This document shows positions 29,478 through 40,180 of a DNA stretch of 64,000 nt, piece after piece. This DNA is from Gerris lacustris (lineage: Eukaryota; Arthropoda; Insecta; Hemiptera; Gerridae). The notes under the pieces are model-generated. The model saw nothing but the letters and a program-made list of their open reading frames with translations. It made no database searches and had not been told where the DNA came from. The position numbers and the translations under genes are program-made. The DNA is taken from positions 63,037,442 to 63,101,441 of the forward strand of contig OX578285.1 in the NCBI GenBank assembly GCA_951217055.1, written 5' to 3'. How positions within the stretch are numbered: the first letter of the stretch is position 1; the number at the start of each line of letters is the position of its first letter.

Positions 29478-30900
29478 TAATAGAGCAGCACAAAGCTCTA
29501 ATCTCGGAATGGAAATTGTTTTTATCGGCGCAAGTTTAGTTTTCGACGCTAACAGCCTGATATCCGTTTCTTGATTTGAATAAGTTATTCTTAGTTAAAG
29601 AACAGCGGCGTAACCCTGATGAAGCATCGGCAAAGCCTATTAATCTAGTTATTTGAGGAGATGATGAAAAGAGGCATCGAGGAATACGGATTGAATCTAT
29701 ATCAGTCAATTGACAGACAAAATCTTTCCATGGACCAGCTAAGGATTCTGGAATGGGGTCATCCCAATCCAGCTTGTGATTCCATAGTTGTTGAAGAAAA
29801 GACTTAGCTTTGAAAACCACTGGTGCTAAGTAACCTGGTGGGTCAAAAATTCTTGCAACAGCCGATAAAACAGTTCTTTTAGTTAAAACTAGCTGCGGTA
29901 TTTGAATCGCAAAAAAAAGGCAATCCGAGCGTGGGTCCCATTGCATTCCTAATATTTTTATGACGCTATCGTCAGGAGATGAGAAAGGGACTGTCTTACA
30001 ACTATCCCTTTCGTCAACAGAATCGAAGAGTTCATGATGATTACTTGCCCATTTTTGTAGTGTGAAACCTCCCTTTCGCAACAAGTCTATGAGCTCCTTC
30101 TGTATCTACTGAGCATTTTTAATGGTAAAAACACTAGTCAAAATATCATCCATGTACGTTGATTCAAGAATAACTTTAGATGCTAAAGGATAATTAGCAC
30201 CCTCATCACTCACTAATTGTTTGATAGTTCTCTGCGCGAGGAAAGGGGCAGGTGAAAATCCAAAGGTAAGACGGTTCATCTCGTATATAGTAATGGGTTC
30301 AGAAGAATCAAATCTAAAAATCATTTGCTAAAACACTTTATCATCCGGATGCATGAGAATTTGTAAGTACATTTGTCGAATGTCAGCGGTTAGTGCAACA
30401 GGGTATTTACGAAAATTAAGTAAAACGATACGGATGTCCAAATGAAATTTTGGGCCCGTATACAGTTTCTCGTTCAAGGATCCTAAAGATGTCTTCATCG
30501 AGGCGTCGAAGACTACTCTCAACCGTGTGGTGGTACTGTCCTTCGTTACGCCGTGGTGAGGTAAGTAGTATTTGCCTTCTCGAGTAGCTTCTGACATGTA
30601 ACCTAAAGATAAATATTCTTTAAGCACTTTATTATAATCTTCTTTCAAGGAAGTATTTTTGTTAAGTTCATTAAAATTCTTTCAAGGAAGTATTTTTGTT
30701 CAGATAAGGCTCATTAAAAAAATTAAAAAAAAAAAAAAAAAAAAAAAAATGTTTGTATTCGAGATTATAAAATCTGCGTAAAGCAATTCGATAGGACTTT
30801 CCAAGCAAAATCTCTGAAGACTTAAAAGGAAGACGTATGATGTAACGTCCTGTAGAATCTCTGGAGTGAGTTTCCTTATAGTGTTTTTCACAGAATTCTT
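29478..30900 (-). pseudogene. pol: BEL copy 2 reverse transcriptase and RNase H start, in several frames
   Basis: Pieces at 30648-30328 (LRVVFDASMKTSLGSLN), 30324-30106 (STYMDDIL, the YxDD box) and 30084-29536 (GGFTLQKWASN, ILGMQWDP, FADASSG) give the RT and early RNase H in order. They are divided by nonsense codons at 30325 and 30105 and by frameshifts. Upstream, at 30700-30891, the pre-RT segment is interrupted by a poly(T) tract (poly(A) on the + strand, 30728-30750) and by a 32 bp direct duplication containing AAGGAAGTATTTTTGTT. Confidence 0.75.
30728..30750 (+). repeat. Poly(A) tract with short duplicated sequence inside BEL copy 2
   Basis: A run of about 24 A on the + strand interrupts BEL coding sequence. 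AAGGAAGTATTTTTGTT is present twice just upstream (30649 and 30681). This could be a small poly(A)-tailed insertion. Confidence 0.4.
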
Positions 30901-30945
30901 CTTTTGGAGACCCCGCGAAGGATGATGGTTTCGCTACATCTTCAA

Positions 30946-32905
30946 TTTATTTATTTATTTATTTATAATTTTTTATGAGCCCCTAAACAGCAAAATAGCC
31001 ACAGGTAGGGCGCTCAGAAAATAAGCGATAACTAGCATAGACAAAAAAAAAATAGCAAAATTAACTAAAGTAACAGAAATAACAATAAATAAAATTAAAA
31101 GTTAAACGTTGGTAAAAAAAAAAAAATAAATAAATAAATAAGCTAAATATTAAGAGCAAGTAACAATAAATATATAAAAACTGAACAAAAAAATAAATAA
31201 ATAAAATAATAATTGCAGATCACTCAATAAAAATAAAGGGACAAGTAGAACGTATTTTGGACAAGCACAAGTAATTAGGACAAGAGACTAAGGAATTGAT
31301 GGACGACACACAACGTACAAGAGGACAACTGTCTGATAACTCCTTTATATACAGAGGACGACCAGCTCGCCTTCCAGGAGGAAGAACTACAACTTGATCC
31401 TGCGCCAGGGAACAGACTGTCTTACCAGACAGGCAGTTCACCAAGAATAGAACCTCGTAAGCTTTGCGCCTCTTATATAAAGGTTCCAGACTGAGGCGGT
31501 CACAGAGAGAATCATACCCATAGAAGACACGCCGGTACATATACTTTATATAACACATGCGAACAAAACTGCGCTGAATGTTCTCAATACAATTAGACTT
31601 AGTTAGACCATACACATTCCACACAGGAGGCACATATTCGAGGACTGGACGGACTATAGATTTATACAACAGAAGGAAACAATCGAGAGAGAGATCATGG
31701 GAGATCCTGCGTATTAGACCAAGCCGTTGGTTAGCCTTGCAAATCATAGCATCGAGCTGACCAACGAACCTAAGTTTACTATCCAAGATAACACCCAGAT
31801 CTCTCACTGAGGAAACACGGGGAAGAAGGATACCATTTAAGGTGTAGGGAAAGAACAACGGAGAGGAGGTGCGACAGAAGGAAATCACCTGACTTTTGCC
31901 TGCATGAATCTCCATATTGTTAAGAGAGCACCACTGACAGACTAGATCGATGCTTGCTTGCAATTGATGACTAGAGCTAAAATGATCAATTTCAAGAGAA
32001 ATCTTTAGGTCATCGGCATAAAATTCAAAAGCACAGACGTGAAGACTCTTGCCTAAATCGTCGACATAAATATTAAATAGGAGAGGACCTAGAATAGAGC
32101 CTTGGTGGACTCCGGAGGAAGCAGTGTAATAGGGTGAGGAATGATGACCAAGGCGGACGGCACAGGTACGAGAGGAGAGATAGGATTGGAACCAGAGGAA
32201 AAGAGAAGGAGCCAAGTTTAAAGTAGAGAGTTTAGAGAGAAGTATTCCATGATCAACACGATCAAAGGCCTTTACAAAATCGAAGTATATAGCATCGACC
32301 TGCGATCCTTTGGAGATAGAACAGCCGACACGGCTGACGAAAGAAACCAGGTTAGTACAGGTGGAACGGAAAGGACGGAATCCGTGTTGATGAGGACTAA
32401 GGAGAGGATCAATTTGAGGAGCAAGGTAGGAATGGATAATACGTTCAAATACTTTACAAAAAACATTACAAAGTGATATAGGACGGTAATTACAAACAGA
32501 GGAACGGACACCGGATTTAAAAATAGGAACTATTAACGCTGAGTTCCAAAGAGAAGGAAAAACGTAAGAGTCCAGACTCCTATTAAAAATATATTCCAAA
32601 ACAGGGGAAAGAAGGAAGGCACAAGCTTTAACAATAAAGGCAGGGATATTGTCATTTCCTGTGCTTTTAGAAGGTTTAAGGAGGTTAATTGCACTATTGA
32701 CATCACTTAAGGTGATACGGGGGAACTGGATATAATTGATAGAGGGACTAGTAGAAGGAGGTGAGGGATTAAAGGACGAGGATTTAATAAACACAGAACT
32801 GAAGTGATCTGCAAGAACATTGACTAGAACAGAAGGATCGGACTCCAGAGAGTTGTTAACAACTAGTTTAGGACTATCATTGTCTACTCCTCGCAAATTG
32901 TTATT
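30946..32905 (-). mobile_element. 5'-truncated CR1/Jockey-like LINE inserted in BEL copy 2
   Basis: The RT-bearing ORF (31220-32896) is followed on the minus strand by a ~270 bp 3' UTR that ends in (AAAT)n at about 30946-30965. The BEL reading resumes directly after AAATT next to GAAGATG, and the BEL side at the LINE start also ends in AAATT, so a short target-site duplication is likely. No endonuclease domain is present, as expected for incomplete reverse transcription. Confidence 0.8.
31220..32896 (-). CDS. LINE reverse transcriptase ORF2, 3' part (558 codons, open)
   Basis: A single open frame. The RT thumb/palm motifs are in order: INLLKPSKSTGNDNIP (about residue 65), ALIVPIFKSG, YRPISLCNVFCKVFE, HGFRPFRST, AIYFDFVKAFDRVDH (first catalytic D), GVHQGSILGPLLFNIYVDDL, and FEFYADDLKIS (the FxADD box, encoded at 32007-32024). 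These are followed by the GKSQVISF and LGVILDSKL blocks typical of CR1/Jockey-group elements, and a C-terminal region ending FIE. The endonuclease is missing. The full-length open state suggests a fairly recent insertion into an older BEL copy. The first codons are an internal continuation, so the ATG at 32896 is not a native start. Confidence 0.85.
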   Translation of the reverse strand: MRGVDNDSPKLVVNNSLESDPSVLVNVLADHFSSVFIKSSSFNPSPPSTSPSINYIQFPRITLSDVNSAINLLKPSKSTGNDNIPAFIVKACAFLLSPVLEYIFNRSLDSYVFPSLWNSALIVPIFKSGVRSSVCNYRPISLCNVFCKVFERIIHSYLAPQIDPLLSPHQHGFRPFRSTCTNLVSFVSRVGCSISKGSQVDAIYFDFVKAFDRVDHGILLSKLSTLNLAPSLFLWFQSYLSSRTCAVRLGHHSSPYYTASSGVHQGSILGPLLFNIYVDDLGKSLHVCAFEFYADDLKISLEIDHFSSSHQLQASIDLVCQWCSLNNMEIHAGKSQVISFCRTSSPLFFPYTLNGILLPRVSSVRDLGVILDSKLRFVGQLDAMICKANQRLGLIRRISHDLSLDCFLLLYKSIVRPVLEYVPPVWNVYGLTKSNCIENIQRSFVRMCYIKYMYRRVFYGYDSLCDRLSLEPLYKRRKAYEVLFLVNCLSGKTVCSLAQDQVVVLPPGRRAGRPLYIKELSDSCPLVRCVSSINSLVSCPNYLCLSKIRSTCPFIFIE

Positions 32906-34910
32906 TTTTAATTTCCCAAAAATTTTGTAAAAGGGGTTCTAAGGATGACTCAGAATTTAAAGTCAATAAAGCTACCGAGTTACTAGAAGGGCAGGGATTT
33001 GTAGGTCCCATGACAACCCAACCAAAAATATTGTTCAAAGCATAAGGTCCTCCTTCACAGGTTCGATAAATATCTCCAGTAAAAATTAATCCAAAACCAT
33101 TTGCACCGATCAAGAAATCAACTTTATCCGATTTCCAAAATGTCTGATCAGCCAGTTTAAGATGAGTAAATTGTTCTCTGATCTGAGGGACTGCTGATAA
33201 GGGCATATGTCCAGTAATGACTGGCGTAACTACAGCCGTAATAAGGATCTCAGGTGTTCTTAAGCTCTGAGGAATCATTTTGCAGACTGTTTGATGTCTT
33301 CCGCCTTTGATTGGTTGATTTCCAAAACCACTTAATGTTTGAGAGTTTCGGACAAGTTTGAGACCTAATCTCTGAACACAAGATGTTGTAATAAAGGAGC
33401 GCTGCGCACCGTTGTCAATTAAAATACGGATGTCATGATAAGATCCACCGCAATCTTGAATACGTCCAATGGCCGTGCCCAATAAAACATAAGATTCTCC
33501 AGTCGAACAATGAGATACAACCGAACGTTGAAGACCGACATCCTGATCGTTGACGGGACGAGATAAATTCGAACTCTCGCTTTTGTTTGAAGAGTTTTCA
33601 GTCTTTCCCGCCGCGTTGTTAGTTGGCACTGGAACGGATTTATTTTGATTTCCTGGTGATTTTTTCCCTGATGAAAAATGGAGCAACGTATGATGATTGG
33701 ACCCGCATTTCTGGCAGCGTGATTCTGAAGTACAGTCGGAACGATAGTGATAATTCAGACAATTAAGACAAACTTTAGTTTTTAAAGATCGGACCTTTTG
33801 AAATCTTTGGTTAGGTGTTAGTTTAAGGAAATTGGAGCATCGAGACAGTTTATGTTTATTTCGACAAATTACACAGCTATCATCGTTTTTATCCTGTGAT
33901 TCTGTGGATACAAACACCTTCCTATGACCCTTTGCACTTTTAGAAGATCCGCTGTTACTAGATTTATCTTGAATCCCCGAGTTGATAGCTTCGGACTGAT
34001 AAAGATTAGCTTGTCTGTGAATAAATTCAACCAAATCTGAAAATGTAGGTATTTCATCCTTTGATAATTGTTCCGTTTCAAATTTTTCTCTAGATCGTTG
34101 ATCCAACAATCGTAGAATATATGTCATCAAAATAAAACCTTCGCCGTCGGTGACGTGTAAATTTTTAAAAGCAATAGCACTTTGAATGACATTGCTTGAG
34201 AAATCTTGTAACACGGAAAGGCCTGCGCGCCCTATCGGGTTATAATTAAATATTTTTGCTAAGCACGTAGCGGCTTGCACACGTTTATTGTCAAATTTCG
34301 TCTTCAACGTATCCCAGGCTTGAGAGTAACCCATTTCAGTAATAGGTATTGCTGATATAGTCTGAAGAGCGATACTAGTCAAAGAAGACTTGAGGTAGTG
34401 AAACTTTTGAACAAGAGATAAATCCTGATTATCATGTATCAGGGATACATATGTATCTTTATAAGATGACCATCTATAAATATCCCTATCGAACGTAGGT
34501 ATGTTTATGACTGGGAGTTTTAGACTAAAAATATTTGTCGTAGATGAGTTTAAAGTAGATTCTAATTTTTCATCTGGTATGTGCAATGACAAGGCTTCAT
34601 AATATAACTCCCTAGTTTTCGTAACTAAGGTTTTTATTTCATCGCCCACTTTAGTGTCTTTTAAATATCGGGCGTATTTTTTAGCTTCCATTGAGTATTC
34701 AGTAAATTTTTCAAAAGTTGCATCGAGCCGTGAAAGGCGAGCATTAAATAATTTAACCTTTTTAGGTTGATAGTTTGATGCAACCGCGTCATTGCCCTTA
34801 TTAACTGTAAGTTTAATATCTCTATACAGATCATCAGTCTCTTCTATTAATTCGGTCAACTTATCTCTATGTTCGAAGTTTTCTTCTGGTACCTGTTTCG
34901 CAGTCGTCAT
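32901..34910 (-). CDS. gag: BEL/Pao copy 2 Gag and protease (669 codons, then LINE insertion)
   Basis: The ATG at 34910 (MTTAKQVPEENFEH) starts the Gag. The DUF1759-type domain is at about residues 130-310 (LPVINIPTFDRDIYRWSSY). Zinc knuckles are at about residues 345-415 (CVICRNKH, CLNCLNYH, CQKCGSNHH). The aspartic protease active site is ILIDNGAQRSF (about residue 500), and the partner block PQIREQF/DFLIGANGFG follows. The frame stops at 32901 inside the inserted LINE, after NFWEI. The Gag part is intact although the pol of the same copy is shredded. DNG in place of DSG/DTG is seen in this element family. Confidence 0.85.
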   Translation of the reverse strand: MTTAKQVPEENFEHRDKLTELIEETDDLYRDIKLTVNKGNDAVASNYQPKKVKLFNARLSRLDATFEKFTEYSMEAKKYARYLKDTKVGDEIKTLVTKTRELYYEALSLHIPDEKLESTLNSSTTNIFSLKLPVINIPTFDRDIYRWSSYKDTYVSLIHDNQDLSLVQKFHYLKSSLTSIALQTISAIPITEMGYSQAWDTLKTKFDNKRVQAATCLAKIFNYNPIGRAGLSVLQDFSSNVIQSAIAFKNLHVTDGEGFILMTYILRLLDQRSREKFETEQLSKDEIPTFSDLVEFIHRQANLYQSEAINSGIQDKSSNSGSSKSAKGHRKVFVSTESQDKNDDSCVICRNKHKLSRCSNFLKLTPNQRFQKVRSLKTKVCLNCLNYHYRSDCTSESRCQKCGSNHHTLLHFSSGKKSPGNQNKSVPVPTNNAAGKTENSSNKSESSNLSRPVNDQDVGLQRSVVSHCSTGESYVLLGTAIGRIQDCGGSYHDIRILIDNGAQRSFITTSCVQRLGLKLVRNSQTLSGFGNQPIKGGRHQTVCKMIPQSLRTPEILITAVVTPVITGHMPLSAVPQIREQFTHLKLADQTFWKSDKVDFLIGANGFGLIFTGDIYRTCEGGPYALNNIFGWVVMGPTNPCPSSNSVALLTLNSESSLEPLLQNFWEIKK

Positions 34911-35650
34911 GACGATAATTTATTTAAAAATATTAATAATATAAAAATAAATAGAAGCCAAATTATTGTAGAAAAAAAGGACCCAACGTAGGGTGAATCA
35001 AAAAATTATAAATATAATCAAAATAATAGTTTGTTATATATCTGGTTCACAAAAGAAATTAAAGTGTGAAAATCCAAAGATAAATAAAATCTAATCTAAT
35101 ACATATACCGAAGGTCATCTATAAAATCTACTGCAATTTATATCAGGCAATAAATCCATCCATAAAATATGTTCCACAAAAAAAGTATTGAAAAGCAGTT
35201 AATGCTCAAGAAAAAATATCCCCGTAAACAAATACAATAATAATAATTGATGGTGAGTATGTACCAGTTTAAAATCAATAAAAAAATTAAGAAGGGGAAT
35301 AAAATACAGACTAATTAGCCGCTAGAATAAAAATAATTAAATAAAAAATTAGGCTGAGCAAATCGCCGGAAAAGAATACAATTATGTATTATATTTACGA
35401 TATCGGAAGATCGTAATTGATTCAAGTAGAAAAAATAAAACATTCCCTGAAAAGAAGAATAATCAATTTAAATAAAAAGGAAAAAATAATGTTTAATTAT
35501 AATAATGTTAATTTTGTTAAACCGATGAATAAAAGAAAGACCTGAAAACATCCTCTTTCAAAACAATAATACTAAGAAAAAGGTAAATCTAATTAAAATA
35601 AAAACTCTGACTAGGTACACTAGACTGTGACGAATATACAAATTAAATTT
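34911..35650 (-). other. Leader / 5' LTR remnant of BEL copy 2
   Basis: AT-rich and without ORFs. It should contain the 5' LTR and primer-binding site of copy 2, but no similarity to its 3' LTR (26430-27434) is visible, so the LTR is probably missing or replaced. The right side ends at the 5' truncation point of the next LINE. Confidence 0.4.
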
Positions 35651-35658
35651 ATATATAA

Positions 35659-37203
35659 ATGTACCTCGCCATCTTGTCTCCTAAACACCTCTCAACCACT
35701 ACGTTGGATAAAAATCAGTACTGGCTTTTCACTCGCTACACTCACACTAGTTTACCCCCTATAGTAATTGGTAATATTTATTTCAAACCATCTTTAAATT
35801 ATAACTATATTTTTGAATATTTCCAAGAACTGCTCTTATCTCTATTAAACCAATACCCAGATGAATTAGTAATTATTGGAGGTGATTTCAACGCGAGAGT
35901 GGGGGAATCAAATTTATATCTACCATTGGAGGAAAATATTTCCAACTTATATAGATTTAGGACAGTTATGGATTGCAAGGAAGACACCCGTGGTAGGGCG
36001 CTGACAGATCTTATGGAATCCTGTGGCTTTGTACTGTGTGGTCGCACATTATCAGACAGGCCGGGAAGTTTTACAAATTTTACTGCAACAGGTGCCAGCA
36101 CCGTAGATCTCATCTGGGCTAAACTATCCGGAATAGATCAAATTAAAGACTTAGAAGTTTTGCCAAATTTTCCAATAGTAAATCACCTACCTTTAAAACT
36201 AACCCTGTTTTCATCTGCAACTACAGGTATATCCTTCAAAAAAGAGAAGATAACTTATGAAAAGGTTGTGTGGGATGATAATTCGAAAATACCTTTTATA
36301 GAGTATATGAAAAGCTCTCCATCAGTGGCGCTGGTGGAGAATATGTCTGTAGATGTCCTATATGCAAACTTAATTGATTCAATAAAAACGGTTGCCGAAA
36401 GGTTAGAGTTAAAAAAAACCATTACCTATACTCCGGGCTCGATATTTTATAAATCGAAACCATGGTTTGACGACGAATGTCGAGGGTTTAAGAGAGTATT
36501 AAACCAAAAGCTTCGTAAATGCAAGAAAGAAAAATTTGTAGAATCAATTAAAACAGAAGCATACAAAATGTCAAAAGAATTCAGAAAAATAATTCAGGAA
36601 AAAAAGAAAGAATATAATGATAATGTTATTCAATCTTTAGCTTATGTTAAAGACAGTAAATCATTTTGGAGAACTATAAGGGGGTTTAGAAAACACACAA
36701 CGGCAGGAGCCCTAAATATTGGAATCGAAACATGGGAAAGCTATTATTACAAGGATTTACTGAGCTGTGATGAAAACGAAAACCCACCTGATTATTCTAA
36801 CCTTAATAATACAGTGACGAGTCCAGGCCAGGATTACCTCCTAACATCAGATATAACCCAAGAAGAAGTTCTACTTGCTATCAATTATTCTAAAAACAAC
36901 TCTACCCCAGGAGCAGATGGAGTAACATACGAATTTTTTAAGCATTTACCCCAAAATTGGATATTGTACATTACCGTTCTGTTTAATAAAGTTCTAGACT
37001 CAGGAATTGTCCCTGTGGAATGGTCAAGAGTTATAACCACTCCTATCTACAAAAAGGGAGACAAGGAAGACCCTAACAACTATCGAGGTATTTCACTCTT
37101 AAACTGCACGACTAAGCTATTCACTTATATAATAAACCAAAGACTGACACGGTGGTCAGACACACACACATTCTTTAGTTCCAGACACCCAGGCAGGCTT
37201 TAG
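35659..37203 (+). pseudogene. LINE endonuclease (C-terminal part) and start of reverse transcriptase
   Basis: The frame holds apurinic-endonuclease-like motifs GGDFNARVG (about residue 73), RPGSFTNF, STVDLIW (about 150) and NHLPL (about 177). A long linker follows, then RT blocks NNSTPGADGVTYEF, RVITTPIYKKGDKEDPNNYRG and LLNCTTKLF. The first endonuclease motifs are missing. A one-base shift just before 37200 ends the frame at TAG, while the RT continues in the next frame (QAGF..GKSC). The clade is not certain: an I/R1/Jockey-group element is likely. Confidence 0.75.
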
Positions 37204-37885
37204 CAAAGGAAAGAGCTGCCTAGACAATATCTTTATATTAAATACTGTTATTCAAAACCACCTTAGACTACCTAAACGTAAAGTTATCGCTGCCTTCGTT
37301 GATTTTCGAAAAGCTTTCGATAGAGTTAAGCACAGCAATCTATTTACGAAATTGTTAGGAATAGGTGTAAGCGGAAAGATTCTAAGACTTATAACAAATC
37401 TCTATCGAACGGCTCATAAACAAATTAAATGTAACAATAAAATGTCAGACAAAATAGATATCCAACGTGGCCTGCTACAAGGGGAAACACTATCACCCCA
37501 ACTTTTTTACCTCCTCATAGCTGACATAGAACAGTTTTTTAAGCTAAAAGGTGCTAAAGGCCTTGGTATCAGTGGTACGGTAGAAATAATACTATTATTA
37601 TTTGCTGATGATCTGGTAATATTCTCGGACTCGGAAAGAGATATGAATCAGAAACCATCACTGCTATTTGAATACTGTGCTTTGAATGGCCTCGAAGTAA
37701 ACCTGGAGAAAACGAAAATTTTAAAATTTAGTAAAGGGAAGCTTTCTAAAAACTCACCGAAGATATTTTATAACGGGAAAACCCTAGAAGAAGTGACTAA
37801 GTTTACTTGCTTAGGAGTTAGTTTCTCTAAAACAGGTGTATTCGAGTCGGCAACAAAACAAGTCAGACCTATACTGTCTAATTAA
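37204..37885 (+). pseudogene. LINE reverse transcriptase core (continuation after frameshift)
   Basis: Contains AAFVDFRKAFDRVKH (first catalytic D, about 37294-37335), GLLQGETLSPQLFYLLIADI and FADDLVIF (catalytic DD at about 37598-37612), then the ENLEKTKIL-type and TCLGVSFSKTG blocks. It ends at 37885 where the C-terminal third of the LINE protein has been deleted. The sequence picks up again only at the extreme C-terminal tail near 37900. Confidence 0.75.
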
Positions 37886-37894
37886 TAAAAATTA

Positions 37895-38103
37895 TTAAAG
37901 CTTAGAGAAAATAAACTAATAAAAAAACTTAAAATGGTAAGAAAGAAAAGAAACAAGTGATTGGGATTTCTTCAAACCCACGAAATCAAAATTATATTGA
38001 ACTACCTATAGCAAAATCATAAGTGGTCAACCTGTACAATTTTCCACACAATTTAAACCAAAAATTGTTGATAGAAAATTCACCCAGATTACCAACCGTT
38101 ACA
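37895..38103 (+). other. LINE C-terminal tail and 3' UTR (module Y), copy 1
   Basis: Starts with the codons for a lysine-rich tail ending in TGA at about 37958-37960. About 145 bp of UTR follow (GGGATTTCTTCAAACCCACG ... CCAACCGTTACA). It matches 46938-47148 almost base for base and leads directly into the repeat array. Confidence 0.8.
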
Positions 38104-38554
38104 GAGGTGTATGCTCTTTAACTTAAATGGCATTAGAGAAAAGTACAGTTTGCGCGTCATGAGTTGTCTTATTTAGTTAGTTTTATTGTCCTGGCTGAGT
38201 GACTGCTTGGAGGTGTATGCTCTTTAACTTAAATGGCATTAGAGAAAAGTACAGTTTGCGCATCATGAGATGTCTTATTTAGTTAGTTTTATTGCCCTGG
38301 CTGAGTGACTGCTTGGAGGTGTATGCTCTTTAACTTAAATGGCATTAAAGAAAAGTACAGTTTGCTCGTCATGAGTTGTCTTATTTAGTTAGTTGTATTG
38401 CCCTGGCTGAGTGACTGCTTGGAGGTGTATGCTCTTTAACTTTAATGGCATTAGAGAAAAGTACAGTTTGCGCGTCATGAGATGTCTTATTTAGTTAGAT
38501 TTATTGCCCTGGCTGAGTGACTGCTTGGAGGTGTATGCACTTTAACTTTAATGG
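38104..38554 (+). repeat. Short array of the 106 bp satellite, about 4.3 monomers
   Basis: Monomers start GAGGTGTATGCTCTTTAAC and contain TTGCGCGTCATGAG, TTATTTAGTTAG and GGCTGAGTGACTGCTTGG, with a 106 bp period. The first base of the array after the LINE UTR corresponds to that of the large array at 47149. Confidence 0.93.
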
Positions 38555-38656
38555 TGTTAGACTCATAGGGTACAAACCTTATATGATTTTCTATAATTTC
38601 TGGTTTCCAAAATTACAAAAAATAACCCAAGGACCACCTTTAAAAAAGGAAAATAA
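38555..38656 (+). other. LINE C-terminal coding piece (module X) after the short array
   Basis: TGTTAGACTCATA..GGTACAAACC and onward to CCACCTTTAAAAAAGG matches 46837-46937, which encodes part of the LINE C terminus (RYKPYMIFYNFWFPKLQ). Here it lies downstream of the repeats and is truncated on its right. This suggests head-to-tail copies or a rearrangement around BEL copy 3. Confidence 0.7.
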
Positions 38657-39562
38657 ATACTACGAACAAGAATTGATAGCGTAACGAACAAGCATAATAT
38701 AATTGAGATAAAATAATTTACGTGTGGCACACGCCACGCGGTATAAGTTACCAGCAGTTGTTTTACAAATGAGAAAGTTTAAAAAAATGAAAAATGAAGT
38801 TAAACCAGATATATTGTCTGCATTCGTTCCGAAACCGAATACAGACTATAGATCGGAAAAAATGGAATTTAAGGTAAGTGAAGCTTCTTTCACACACGCA
38901 TTCACACCAGTTAAGTTAAAAGTTAAATTTATACACAAAAATTGTTTCACACCAAAACAATCATTCACACTGAAGTTAAATTAAATACATGAAATTTTAT
39001 ATATATAAAATGGACTTAGCCGTGGTGACTTGTCTACGCTGACGCTGCGACCTAGGCTGCAAGCTGCTAGTCCCACGTCTTCTACTGTCCGACTCGAAGA
39101 GATGAGAAGATGCGAAGTAAAATTAAGTGATGCTGAGGGCCCTGATGCTAAACTAATGAAGTTAAATTATTTAAACATTAATGAAATGAATGGTGACACG
39201 TGCACGTGTCGGTCGCTTTTTTACAAAGCGATGAGAACCGTCTTCTGCAGATTTTGGAGGGTGAATGCGTATCGCAGGATACGGATTCCTTATCTTGCTA
39301 CGCAATTAAGTAAGGAAAATCTTGCGTAGGATCATATGTGTTCGAATTCCAGTGAAAGTGATGCCTTTTCCGAACACGTTCGAAGAAAAGAGGAGGTTGC
39401 ATCGTGGTTTCCTGCGAATCTTACGTTATTTACGTTAACGAAGAAATGAGTTTAAAATGTAGAAGTGATATGTCCGTTTGTTGCTAAAATTGCAATTTTT
39501 TACAAAATAATAAAAAACATAAATAATAAAGTAAAATAAAGAACAACTGTTGGTCTCCAACA
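38657..39562 (-). repeat. 3' LTR region of BEL/Pao copy 3
   Basis: Begins TGTTGGAGACCAACAG at 39562 on the minus strand, directly after GGTAGGCGGTA. The segment contains a perfect ACACGTGCACGTGT palindrome near 39198-39211 and, near 38890-38980, repeated TTCACAC motifs. The left border is placed where LINE sequence (module X) ends and is approximate. Confidence 0.5.
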
Positions 39563-39626
39563 TACCGCCTACCAAAATTTACAAAGATAATTTTTAATTC
39601 TTTAGGAATTCAAAAACAAAATTAAA

Positions 39627-40180
39627 TTAAAATTTAATTTTAAGTTGCTCTAAACCAGATTTTCTATCCGGAGGAAAATCCTCATCTAGCATAAAAAGAG
39701 GAATGAGTTTATTGACTGGACGTTTCAGCGTGGAACTACAAGATTTAACTAACGCAACCCTTACAACACCATCATGCCCTGGGAAAACTTCTAAAATTCT
39801 GCCAATTGGCCAACGCAAACGAGTGCTGTGCTCTCGTTGATCAAGACGAGATCCCCCTGTTTGTAATTATATGCGGGTTTGCGTCATTTTACCCTCTCTT
39901 GTAGAGAAGTAAGATATTCAGTTCTCCAACGCTGCCAGAAATGTTCTGATTTTTGAAAGACCAGTTTCCATCTGGTAAGACGATTTTCTGGTACCTTCAA
40001 CAGAGACTTCTCGGGTACGGAAATTAATGGACAACCTATGAGAAAGTGTCCAGGAGACAAAAAGTCAAGATCAGAAATGTCGTTGGACAGAGGACAAAGG
40101 GGACGAGAATTAAGGATGGCTTCGATGCGAATTAGCCAAGTCGCCAGCTCCTCAAAAGTCAAAGCATTGACGCCATACAC
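39627..40180 (-). pseudogene. pol: BEL copy 3 integrase C-terminal region and tail
   Basis: 40180-39884 encodes YGVNALTFEELATWL, AILNSRPLCPL, PGHFLIGCPL and WQRWRTEYLTSLQERVK. 39818-39627 encodes RWPIGRILEVFPGHDGVVRVALV and TLKRPVNKLIPLF. A frame change lies between them at about 39840-39884. The stop is about 65 bp before the LTR. Confidence 0.75.

Larger units (their letters stand above)
26430..35650 (-). mobile_element. BEL/Pao LTR retrotransposon, copy 2 (old, broken, split by a LINE)
   Basis: Gag-protease (32901-34910) and pol (27577-30900) are on the minus strand in the expected order. They are interrupted by a LINE at about 30946-32900 and by many stops and frameshifts. The 5' LTR is not recognisable. 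The 5' flank gives way to another LINE at about 35650. It is more diverged from copies 1 and 3 than those are from each other. Confidence 0.85.
35652..38103 (+). mobile_element. 5'-truncated LINE (APE-RT type) with 3' UTR running into 106 bp repeats
   Basis: It begins inside the endonuclease domain, contains most of RT, and after an internal deletion reaches its C-terminal tail and 3' UTR (37895-38103). The tail (ENKLIKKLKMVRKKRNK) and the 3' UTR are shared with 46938-47148. Both copies pass at the same base into the 106 bp repeat. Confidence 0.8.
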
